NCBI GenBank assembly: GCA_020137815.1
Contig: CM035354.1
Coordinates: forward strand, 1,003,386 to 1,067,385
DNA length: 64,000 bases
Source: Hormiphora californensis
Taxonomy: Eukaryota > Ctenophora > Tentaculata > Cydippida > Pleurobrachiidae
Reading direction: 5' to 3'
The notes under the pieces are model-generated. The model searched no databases. It was not told the origin of the DNA and saw nothing but the letters and a program-made list of their open reading frames with translations. Shown piece by piece: positions 32,705 to 43,600 of this stretch (positions are counted from its first letter, which is position 1; every line of letters starts with the position of its first letter). The position numbers and the translations under genes are program-made.

Positions 32705-34930
32705 TTATTCCTCATTCATCAACTTATATTGCTCTAACATCTCAATCGCATTCGGGAATAACCTGAGGTCACTACACTTAGCTCCATTAAAGGTGGGACT
32801 GAAGCTAGGCCATGTTGCCACGGCAAGACCATCAGCTGCAGATTTGGAATGTTTGCCACTATAAAACTTCTCACCGTCAACCTCTCGAATCCCCGTAATT
32901 TCCCCCAAATTCCAGACATCACCAGTGGAGTCCCCAAACCTGTATGTTCCCTGTTTGAACAGAACCCGGGATCCAATACCGATCAATTCGTTGCTAGGTT
33001 CAGCATTCATAGCAACCAAGTTGTAGGGTTGAACACGGCAGCTAGGATCAGGATCGTCCCAGTTGACGGTGTATCGGAGAGTAGATCTGTTGAATTCAGC
33101 AACTTTGGCCGGGAAGAACTGCCATGCAGCATAGTGTGCCACCACAGCATCGCCCAACATGGGGACCATCTTCTGCATTATAGACTTACCAGTCACTGGT
33201 ATCCCAGCTGCTACTGGAACTGGTACCCCAGCTGCTACTGGTATCTCACTGGTTGGTAATTGGGGCTTTATAAAATCAACAACCTTCCCAATGGACTCCT
33301 CATACGCAGCTAATGTAGCAACTGTATCAGCAGTGATGGAAACTGGTTCCCTGTCCTTAGGAAGGAGCATTCCTAGACAACTCTCTTTCCAGGCATGTCG
33401 ATCCTCCTGCGTCCCAGATCCCACCTCCACTACCACCACAGGTTTGCGGAGTGAGCGGAGGGCAAAGTTGGCCTCCATCATACAATTTTGACTGTTTGTG
33501 TACTCCTTTGATATGCACATGACCACTAAACTACTCTTCTTCACTGCCTCCGCCAACTGACCAAACATTCCACTGTCATCGATACTGTTTAGTTGTTCAA
33601 TGTCCAGCCAAACCCGCTCACCCAGCCTTTCCTCGATGTCCTTTTTAATCCTCCGAGGGTCGGAGAATTCGTCACCGCTGAGCCAGGAGATTTGTTTTGC
33701 TTGAAGAGCCAGCTGACTGTTGCTCCAGCAATAGGATAGGAACACACGAGGTGGTTTACTGTTCTCAACGCCACTCTGCTCACTGGACTGCTGCTTAACC
33801 TGCTGCTTCAAATTGCTCATCAACTCCGCTGTCTTGGGCCCCCACTCGGCCTCATTTCCTATCTGAATGTAGAGCTGTCCAGCTAACAACATTCCCGCAG
33901 TTGTTCCGTGCCACTTGTTACTAGAACCCAGAACCACCGGGATGACTGTCTTACGGGCTGTTTTCTTGGCGTATAGCAGCTCAGCCATGGCAGTATCATC
34001 CTCAATAAAGTTGTCACTCAGACAAACAAGATACACTGAGCAGTTCTTGATCTGTTGGACTGTAGATTGGATTTTACTGGATGAGGTCGCTCCATCGGCT
34101 GATTTTCCTACTTTGTACACGCCCTCAAGAGGTGTTACAAGTTTGGAAATATCCCTGTTGTCCTTGGTCACCTTGGAAACAAACACATCACAACCTGTCA
34201 CTGCTGCAGTTTCAGATTTTGCATCTGAGTTATCCATGCAGTTGAACACGTTTGGTGTTGTTCTCAAATCGGGTAGTTTGAGGTTTGTAAAAACTCGTTC
34301 GTAGCCCACAAACCCAGGTCGTGACGCTTGGGGGTCATCCAGAGGGACGTGTTCACCATTGTACCTCGGTTCACCATCTTCATCCCTGTATACACGTGTT
34401 ATCTGACCCATGTGCCATCTGTCTGATATCTGACCCTTGGCTGCGAGCTCAGCTTTCTTCGCATCGCTGAGTGCCCTCCCGGTGGAGTCACATATGGTAC
34501 CATCATCATTCATTCCACAATAGTACAGACCCTGCTTGAAGAGCACCCTCGTTCCCACTCCGACACTACTAACACTGGGGACCTTGTTGAGGCATATGTT
34601 GGCTAGCTCTGCCCTCTCCGCTGCCCAATCCCCATCCGTCCACTTGATCATGAAGGCCAGTTCTGATGGCATCCATGCCCTGATAATCGCAGTGTACCAT
34701 CCACACCCAGCCCAGTAAACATAAGCTTCATCACCCACCACTGGGGTTGTATTTTCCTCCTTAGCGTCATATCCCTGCTCTGCGGCAGCTTTTAGCACGC
34801 CCGCCAACTCACTGAACGACTGGGATGTGGTGGAGGAGAACTGGGTGGTTTCAAGAGATCCGGCGAAGTTGTAGTCAAGACGCAGGACTCTCTGGAGCTC
34901 AGCCACCGCATCGGCTAGGCTGTCACCCAT
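32705..34930 (-). CDS. Tudor-like / TIR / TIR / Tudor-like protein, single exon
   Basis: 741 residues, no intron. Domains in order: two small beta-barrel repeats resembling Tudor/Agenet modules (about 64-115, around VYWAGCGWYTAII..IKWTDGDW, and 125-195, VLFKQGLYYCG..WHMGQITRVYRDEDG); a degenerate TIR-like domain (about 245-380, with SVYLVCLSDNFIEDD and VIPVVLG); a clear TIR domain (about 395-555, RVFLSYCWS, WLDIEQL, LVVMCISKEYTNSQNCMMEANFA split here only for reading); then two more Tudor-like repeats (about 592-645 and 653-720, VLFKQGTYRFG..VWNLGEITGI). TIR domains either scaffold immune signalling or cleave NAD+. The glutamate of the Cys-x-x-Glu position used by catalytic TIRs is present as Glu486, and an aligned Glu317 sits in the first TIR. 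No membrane segment or signal peptide was seen, so it is probably intracellular. The ATG at 34930 is the first in frame and is followed by a helical N-terminus. The domain order is unusual. Confidence 0.88.
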   Translation of the reverse strand: MGDSLADAVAELQRVLRLDYNFAGSLETTQFSSTTSQSFSELAGVLKAAAEQGYDAKEENTTPVVGDEAYVYWAGCGWYTAIIRAWMPSELAFMIKWTDGDWAAERAELANICLNKVPSVSSVGVGTRVLFKQGLYYCGMNDDGTICDSTGRALSDAKKAELAAKGQISDRWHMGQITRVYRDEDGEPRYNGEHVPLDDPQASRPGFVGYERVFTNLKLPDLRTTPNVFNCMDNSDAKSETAAVTGCDVFVSKVTKDNRDISKLVTPLEGVYKVGKSADGATSSSKIQSTVQQIKNCSVYLVCLSDNFIEDDTAMAELLYAKKTARKTVIPVVLGSSNKWHGTTAGMLLAGQLYIQIGNEAEWGPKTAELMSNLKQQVKQQSSEQSGVENSKPPRVFLSYCWSNSQLALQAKQISWLSGDEFSDPRRIKKDIEERLGERVWLDIEQLNSIDDSGMFGQLAEAVKKSSLVVMCISKEYTNSQNCMMEANFALRSLRKPVVVVEVGSGTQEDRHAWKESCLGMLLPKDREPVSITADTVATLAAYEESIGKVVDFIKPQLPTSEIPVAAGVPVPVAAGIPVTGKSIMQKMVPMLGDAVVAHYAAWQFFPAKVAEFNRSTLRYTVNWDDPDPSCRVQPYNLVAMNAEPSNELIGIGSRVLFKQGTYRFGDSTGDVWNLGEITGIREVDGEKFYSGKHSKSAADGLAVATWPSFSPTFNGAKCSDLRLFPNAIEMLEQYKLMNEE

Positions 34931-35949
34931 TCTAACTGTGGCTATATATTGAAAAGTGGATAAGTAATAAAAGTTAGGGTCATGGACTCCATGATATGCA
35001 GAGTGCAGACCCAGGAGATAATTATACTTCTACTATCTGGAATCAAATTCAGAAACGGTATGTGTGCGGGGAAAAACAATGCCAAGACTGAAAAGGCGAC
35101 AACTGTCAACCCATGAACATAAGGCCAGAACTGGAAAGGCGACAACCCATGATATAATCGAGTGAACCAGCTGTCAATTTAAAATGTATCTGTTCTATTT
35201 TGGGAACAGAGTTACAGGGCTGGTTCGAATCTAGAAAACACAACAAGCAAAGGAAGCAAATGACATATCACTATCACTACAGATGGGTTACATAATTATT
35301 CAGTTGCTATGGTGATATTGAAACGCACCAAATAAAGCAAATAGGGACTGTTATAGGCACATACAACATACGAGACAGCACTGATGAGAAGCACAGTGTA
35401 CTTTTAGTGAACAGTTGTTGTTTGCATCATGCAACAAAGTGCATGCTGCACCGCGGTACATGAGAGCAGGTATAGCACGAGCTAACTAAATGTACAGGAG
35501 GTAAGACAGAGAGATAAATCAAGAGCATGGCCTGCTGTGATAATAATAATAGACCAATGTAGAAAGAAAAACAGCCAAACAGATCTTTGCTATTTTGAAG
35601 TAAGGTATAATGATTGCCGTAATAGAAATGATGTAGTAGAGTAATAGTACAAAGCGTTTCCGAAGTTACAAAAGTTACACAACTGATACTACTGCAGGTG
35701 CATGCTCTCATCAGATAACACCACGTAGCAAAGAGCCCACACAGAAAGGCTTGCATTTCTAATCTGCATTCTGCTATAAGGAAGCAAAATGCGTTTTGAT
35801 TCTTCATAACTTGTGTGAATCACAACAATATATCGTTCAACTGAGATCTAAAAACTGAACATGATATATGAAACAACCACGGAACCAGACTGGTTGGTCA
35901 GGTAAGAATGCACAGCTTCTCATGTCACAGTTTCCCTTGTTCTCGTGTT
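34931..35949. other. Intergenic between divergent genes
   Basis: 1.0 kb separates the TIR gene (minus) from the ARF-like gene (plus), so their promoters probably both lie here. No clear motif was identified. A 126-codon open frame on the minus strand at 35427-35807 shows no domain and is rejected. Confidence 0.5.
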
Positions 35950-36981
35950 ATGGGTTGTGTTTGTAGTAACAACATTAAGGTTAACCCTGCAGATCTACCC
36001 AATGTGCTTGTATTGGGTCTCTCAGGGTCAGGTAAAACCAGTCTCTATTATCGCCTAGCAACGGGAGTCTTCCTAACAACCCAACCTACATTGGGATACA
36101 ATGTACAGGCGGTCCAATTAGCCAAAGGTAACTTTGTCATTGTGACACTAGTAAAAGCGATCCACACAACCTAGAAATTCATAGCACGAGTTTAATCGAT
36201 AAGATTCGCTCTGCCTCATTGTTTTAACTTTCGATCGAGACTAACTATCCCTAAAATCGTAATCAAGACTGATCAGCTCACAGCCATCCTAGCTTCTTGT
36301 AATATCAACCTCACACAACACCCTATGGTCTGCAGGGTTAAGTGTGTTGTTATGGGATATAGGAGAGTGCACCCATTGGTGGTACTACTACCCATCATGC
36401 CAGGCCATCCTTTACCTCGTAGACACCACTGCCGACCCCACCGCCATCCAGTCTGCTAAACAGGAGCTACAAGTGTGTCTGGAGGACCCAGCCCTGCCCG
36501 AGCATGTTCCTGTCATTGTAGTGGTGAATAAGACAGACTCGCCAAGATCCCTACCCACTCACCGTGTCGTTAATAAGATTGTCACCGCATACATGTGCAG
36601 GTATGTTCTTTAATTTTAGGTTTGCTTTAATCACACAGACCGAGTATTTGGGCACATTTAAAAAACTAAACAGTCGTAGAAATGAGCAATTCAACAGTTA
36701 CACAGTTAACATAACAGTTACACATAGAGTACAGACTAATTATAAGAAATACCAAGCAAAGAAGTGAGGAACATGACACTTTTGATATCTCCTTATCAAA
36801 AAGGAGGGTTTGGCACGACCTTAGGAATAGACCCTGCTTATTATATGTTTCTTTCCTTTCAAGGCAGCGTGATATCGAGGTATGCGGCGTTTCCACGGTT
36901 ACTGGAGCTGGCTTAGAAACGCTGGTGCTAAAGCTAAGGGACCTTATCAGACGAAACGAGGGGACAATGCCCAAATTCTGA
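35950..36981 (+). CDS. Divergent ARF-like small GTPase, three exons
   Basis: Exons 35950-36127, 36336-36600 and 36864-36981 (GT-AG) give 186 residues, the usual ARF/ARL size. MGCVCSN at the N-terminus offers Gly2 for myristoylation and nearby cysteines for palmitoylation. G1 is GLSGSGKTS (23-31), the switch I threonine lies in QPTLGYN (45-51), G4 is NKTD (124-127) and G5 is CGVSTVTGAG (155-164). G3 is aberrant: WDIGEC (66-71) stands where ARFs have the Asp-x-Gly-Gly-Gln motif, so the catalytic Gln is replaced by Cys. The core fold and nucleotide-binding motifs are otherwise good, so it should bind GTP but may hydrolyse it poorly or depend on other residues. An earlier in-frame ATG (35908) would bury the lipid signal and is not preferred. 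It is not assigned to a named ARL subfamily. Confidence 0.88.
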
Positions 36982-37519
36982 GCCGTAGAAGTACTTTAGA
37001 TGCAGACTATCTTTTATTTGTGTGCTGTAGATATATATTTATAGTTTTGGGGAGGAAGGAACGAGAGCGCTAGGGAAAGGACAATAGTGGATCGAGAGAA
37101 TGAAAGAGAGCAAAAGAGGGGAGACAGAGAACAAGAGAGTTTGGTTGTGCAAAGATGATATTTTGGGAACAATGCAAACACCACCAGAAGTGTGTCTGAA
37201 AACTTTCTACCCTATGTGTGTGCATCTCTTTCCTATAGACACTATAGACACTATGGCTGCTACAATGTAGAAGCTATTCGTGTCCAATGTTATTACAGAG
37301 ATAGACACATGTGTTGACCATGAGGGCTCTTGTTTTCTGTATTTTATCTGATTGTTTTCTAGCGTATCATATCAGAAAAACTTACCATGACATCAGAAAA
37401 CTTTTCCATACATCATCTGCTTTTTCATTGTTTGGGCCGGTTTGGGGACCGTTTCGTGGGCCAAAACAAGCTAGTCCATTTTCCTGTTCGGTAATTTGCT
37501 TGTGTGTATTTTTAGAAAT

Positions 37520-37596
<77 letters not shown>

Positions 37597-37672
37597 CAGC
37601 TCCCTCCCTTCCTGTACAAATTTGTATCCCACACCCTGTTGCAATACACATTACTACCGCCTACTAGGTAAA
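36982..37672. other. Spacer with CT microsatellite
   Basis: It includes a purine-rich tract (37060-37140) and about 70 bp of CT repeat (37526-37594). Any non-coding first exon of the next gene must lie here; a candidate acceptor CTACTAG precedes the ATG at 37673. Confidence 0.4.
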
Positions 37673-40600
37673 ATGTGTAGTGTGGTTGACGCATATAGTG
37701 AGAAATATGAGGAGGGCTTTGAAGGTGACGGAGACTCGTGGTCCATTGTTTTTGTGAAGAGACAACACTACAAACTGTCAAACCTGATCCTTGATAACTG
37801 TGGGATCGAGACACTGGGAACCGGAGATAAGGTATTGCGAGAACTGTTTAACAATTCGTTTCACCTTGTTATGTTCTAACCCTCCCGAAACACAGTGTAG
37901 CCAGGCAAGTTTCACCATACATTATATTCAGTAGAATCTGTTTTGCGTGCCCCACAAATGTAAAGGAGGGTTAGAACATAACAAATATTCTTGAATCAGT
38001 TCTTGATTTCAGTTGATGAGTATCTGTGAGGCAGTAACTGAATGTGATCTTTCGAAGAACAAAATATCAAGCTGGCAAGAGGTAAGGGAACTTAGTCGAG
38101 TGTCAATCTTGTGCAGTAGTTCACACTGCATTTTGCTTCTACGAGGGTTCGACAGAACCCCTATCTATATTGGGTAGCACTCTCCAAAACCTTTCTTTTC
38201 ACGGTACAAACGCAGCAGGAACCGACCGAACCATGAAATATTGGTCGCTGATTGGCTGATAACACCAGTCACGTGACCTAAATAACGAGTTCTGATTGGT
38301 TGTTTACTTGTGTCGGTCGGTTCCTGAAACGCAGGTCTACATTTTAGGTGATCAAGTTGTTAGATATAGCACCAAAATTGGAGGTCCTATGCCTCAGCAA
38401 GAATTCTCTGCACGACTGTGGAAGTATCTCTCCCTCCTCCACCTACCCCAGACTGACATCCCTTGTGCTGCCAAGCACCGGTATATCTTGGAATAGCCTA
38501 CTTACTTCAATCCTACCTTCCCTTCCCGGGTAAGAAGTTCCTTAATTTGGCCAACATTGTTGTGTATGAAAGGGTTGTTTTGCTTTCGGGAGAGAGAGGG
38601 CCTAGCAAGGAAAGAGTAGTTACTACCAACCATCTGCTCCATGCCGGTCACTAAGACCCACAATATCATGGTATGCAGTTGGGACAAGGAGAAGTGGGAG
38701 GCGGGGAAGAAGGAGGTCCAACCAACAATGGGATCGTGGGGTAACGATGTTAATCCAACTGCTCTTAACGGTTAGTTCTTTAGTTTATAGTTATTTCTGT
38801 AAACTCCAAACTAAAAAGACCCTCACTTGGGTTTTGGGAAATTTCCCACGGTCATCCATTCCCTGATGAGATAGAGACTTGAAAACTGTTTTTAGCTAGA
38901 ACTCGACATGATCTTCCTACTAAGTAGTTTGGGTTTTACTCCAATTTCTTCCACTCAACCCATCCTCCCTAAAAACTAAAACAATCCATCTACAAACTAA
39001 AACAACCTTTCTAATTTGAGTGTGACCAAGTTGTAATGTGAGACAGCAAGTGTTTAGAAATAACGTGAGATTTATACTTCGATTGCTAAACTTTGGCAAA
39101 GGACAAACATTTTCAGCTATAAATGAAATGAAATGTTTCAAAAACAGTTTTTGCTAATCATGACAGAGCATTAAAACAGCATTCAGACAATGTCTATCTC
39201 AAAAGTTGTCTATGCAAATAAAATAACGACTGTCCCTCGCAGCATACTTCATACTTCAGGAGCGGCTTCAGCAGCGGCTTTAGGAGCCGCTTCAGGAGCG
39301 GCTTCAGGAGCGGCTTCAGGAGCGGCTTCAGGAGCGGCTTCAGGAGTGACTTCAGCAGCGGTTTTAGGAACGACTTTAGGAACGACTTCAGGAGCGGCTT
39401 TAGGAGCAATTTTAGGAGCGGCTTCAGCAGCGGCTTTAGGAGTGGCTTCAGCAGCGGTTTTAGGAACGACTTTAGGAACGACTTCAAGAGCGACTTCAGT
39501 AGCGTCTTTAGGAGCGGCTTCAAGAGCGACTTCAGGAGCGACTTCAGCAGCGGCTTTAGGAACGGCTTCAGGAGCGACTTCAAGAGCGACTTCAGTAGCG
39601 TCTTTAGGAGCGGCTTCAAGAGCGACTTCAGTAGCGTCTTTAGGAGCGGCTTCAAGAGCGACTTCAGGAGCGGCTTTAGGAGCGGCTTCAAGAGCGACTT
39701 CAGGAGCGGCTTCAGCAGCGACTTCAGGAGCGACTTCAGTAGCGTCTTTAGGAGCGACTTCAGGAGCGACTTCAGGAATGACAAGTTCAGAAGCAAAACC
39801 GGCAATCTGGAACTTTTTAAGAAAATTCCAAATGGTAGTAAATATATCACTGTACAAAACGGGATTCAGTACTGAGTTGAGGGGGAGAATGTTAAGGGAG
39901 AAGATCTGGTACCACGGTGACATATCCGTAACCTCAGCTGTGTGGAGGACGCAGCAGATCAGGAAGGGCATCCAGCAGCAGAAATCAGTTAGACAGATCA
40001 AAGAGACCTTGCGACTGAGCGAGTTGGATCTCTTGTTATTTTGGACTAGTGACCTTTTGGCGAGAACTGCAATCATCCCATGGCATATCGCTACACATAC
40101 AAAGCAGAGAAAATATATGCCAAGGGTAAACCAAACGTAAACCACTTGGGGGTCATCCGGAAGGACAAATGCCTTAAACATGCACACTGGGTCGTTGCCG
40201 TAAAATGACAGCTTTTTGCCCCTTACTGGAGCATAATCCCGGGAAAACATCTCAGAGATCATTTCTTGGAATGTGTTCCAAGAAACAGTATTGCCAGACT
40301 GTGTGATTTTATTACTTCCATGGTAACCCCGAACAATCTTCAGTAGTTGACTTTTTTCCATCACACCAACAAATAGCTTGATATCCTTATCAAATACAAG
40401 TCCATTGACAAACCAATTATCGAAAGTATCTAACAGTGGGAGTGTAGACATTGTTAGTGATAATAATGCGACTCCTCCGAGTAGTACGCCTAATTGTATC
40501 TTCAGCTTCATAGTAACCTCACTTGAACGGCGGTATCGAAGGGCCATAACTGTACCACGGAGTCGGGAGCAGCTGACTAAGGCCATCACAAGTGAAGAAA

Positions 40601-43600
40601 TGGATGATCCAACGCTATTCAAAACCCCAATCACGGTACAAGGGACTCCACTTATCCATTCAATTTGATGTTCACAGAAGCCAGAACCTTGGATCCAGTG
40701 GATTGTAGTGAGGTTGAGAAGATAAACAGAAGTCAGTAGATCTCCGAATGAAATCATCAAGACCATGGATTGATTGATTAACTCGCCACTCTTTTCTGCT
40801 TTTTGTATGTTCCCAAAGCCCTTGATTAAGCCCCCAATTGCAAAGACTACACCTGCAACTCCCATGACAAATGCGATTCCTAAAATATAATTGCTTTTTA
40901 CGACTTTTCTTTTACAACTCTCATTGCATTCATCAGATATGTCCTTGCAATCGAACTTCCCGTCGCATTTTTGGCTCAAAGCTAGGAAACCAGATTCATC
41001 AGTGCATTGAAAATGGTTCATACATTCCTCTTCATCAGACCTATCCAAACAGTCATCAACAAGATCACAAACTTTCTCAAACGGGATGCATTTTGTGTTT
41101 TTACAAACGAAAAAGTTATTGTGGAACCGTTCACGAGACTTTTGTGCAACAGTAATTGAGCCAAGATGTAAGTTGAGAGAATAAAAGGTGTTTCTGAGGT
41201 TGCTACAAGTGTTATGAAGAACCGGTCTTTTCAAGGGACACGGTGTGTTGTAACAAAGTCCTGAACAGCTGTAAAACACATATGCTTCACCGTACAAGTA
41301 CCCACAATCGTACTTCATATTTGGAAGAACTAGGTCTGTTGTAAAATTTTTCCCAAAGAACCGATGAAATGGGTGGTTGAAAGTGTTGGATTGACAACTT
41401 TGGTCGGTTAGCAGACGAAAAGTTGCAAAGCCTTTTAAGCAAATTGCACTTCTGAGTGTTTTTCCTATTGCCGTTCTTGTGCCTAACAATTTCTTTGTTA
41501 CTTGCGGTCTACTTTTAGCCATGAGACAGACTCCTTCATCACATTTTGAGGCAAAGGAGCATAAAAAAGCGGCCTCTACAAAGTTTGACTTATTACTTTT
41601 GCAAAGGAAGACATTGCTACATTTCTTAGTTGAATATTTTATTGTCCTCCTGATGCCTTCGCCGCACGTTTTCCAGTTAGTCTTTTCATCTTCCCCGTCA
41701 AGACAATCTTCTACTCCATCCTGGACCCAGTCAACTGGAATCTTAAGTAGCCCCTGATTTTGGCTAAAACTGCGAACACACGATCGTTGTGTGAGTTTTA
41801 AACAAGTCTCCTTCCGTTCATCCGCCCCCATAGCGCAGTCATTGTGTCCATTGCATAACTGATGCTTATGAATGGTGCAGTGCCGGTTTATGGTAGGGCA
41901 CCTTTTGTGCATGTCGTCATCACACAATGTTCCCGTCTCCTGACAGAGAATGTATATGGAAACTGTAGAGAGATATCCGTGGATAAAGCACGAACCGGCC
42001 ACCTTATCTGGATCCGAACAGTTTGTCTGGTCCATCCCGTTATCGCAGTAAGATCCGTACAAATTCCGGAAGATTGCGTTAATTTGACCCGGGGGTATTG
42101 ATAGAGGGATGAAGCAACGCGATGCGTTATAAATTGGAAACTTGTACTCGTGTGTATGGCTAACGCATGAGTTGTTTGCAGAGTTTGAAGGGCTATCTGT
42201 ATTAATATTTTGTAACAAGGGGGACGTTGGCAAAATCATTGTTAAATGGCATAAACCTATATTCAGCGTCTTTCTTATCCACGACACCATACTTATATCC
42301 GTTACAAAAACTCTCATCTACACATATTAATAACATTGTCGCCCTGCCCCCACTCAGCTCTACGTCATCGCAAACACCGTCACATAATCCGCCCTCCTTT
42401 ATCCGTATCTCTAAGCTCTCACCCTCACTAGTACGAATATTGTACCCTACACTGGTTTGAGAACTTCGGCAGGTCTGTGATGTCGTGTGAATCCTGTACA
42501 TGTCCATATCATGCTCATAACACAACTTTCCACAAACCGGGGGCGTTTGGAAGAGCTCAGAAACAGATGAGATACGACAGTGATTTCCACACGCCTGATA
42601 CTCGATAGAATCGTTAGGACACAAGGATGTTACGTATGCTTTTGTGGATCTTGCAAACATATCAAATTTAAAAACCTTGTAATACGTAGCGGTAGAGTTT
42701 AGACAGGTCATTAGGATGTCTGCTCCTCCAGCTCCTGTTGTCCCTTGGTATCCGCAAGATCCTACCAGAAATCCACCATCGACCACTATCGGACACTGAT
42801 CACCAGAAAACACGCCAGTGATTGAAATAAGCAGCACGTGGTAGAATAGGTCCGTCATTAATGCAAAGGCACCAAGTAGAAAAAGAACCAACAAAAAAAT
42901 AACTTCAAAGACAGATATGGCCGAAGATGTACCGCATAATAGTATATATTTTGTGTCACAATACCGTAGGGTATTGTGGCTCCATATTTCTAAATCTCCC
43001 CGCACTTTTAGAGCTTCTCGGATAGGGGTGCGAAATTAAACCGTTGAGATTTTAAATGCATATCATGGTCCGGGGGGGGGGGGGGGGGGGGGTCCGGGGT
43101 GATGACCTATAGTGGTTCGACGCCATGCCAGTTAGGGGTGGGTAGTGGGTACCCAGATGGTGGTAATTAATTGACCAATTAGGGCCCAATTAAGGCCTAA
43201 ATTGGGTCAAATTCGACTTTCAACGCCCTCGATTTCAAAATTTTTGATAATTTTTGCAATTTTTATCGAAATTTAGTCGATTTAGGGCAAGAACGCAACC
43301 AGTTAGGGTGGACCCCTAAATGTGGGTACATAGTGGGTCACTGACCAGTTACCAAGCATTTTAGCGTCCAACTAGTTATGTCATGACCCCCCCCTCTCTC
43401 GCATTGACCTGATTTCGAGCTTTTACTTTTTGTACGGAGTGATTTTTTAACAGTCAAACCTCGCTTTACCCGGGGGTTTTTGTTGGTGAGGATCAGATAT
43501 ATTTGATATTATATGTATGTGATATTATATACGTTTGACATATGTGTGAGCAGCTATGCGTGAGCGAAATCTCAATCATATGCGACCGAGATTATAAAAA

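Noticed and set aside
37311-37879. Plus and minus frames through the CT tract before TBCEL
   Set aside because: They are dominated by Ser-Leu or Arg-Glu dinucleotide translation; only the part from 37673 is coding, in the TBCEL frame.
39190-40140. 316-codon plus-strand frame with Gly-Ala-Ala-Ser repeats
   Set aside because: It is antisense to the receptor tail and transmembrane region, which has clear domain support on the minus strand.
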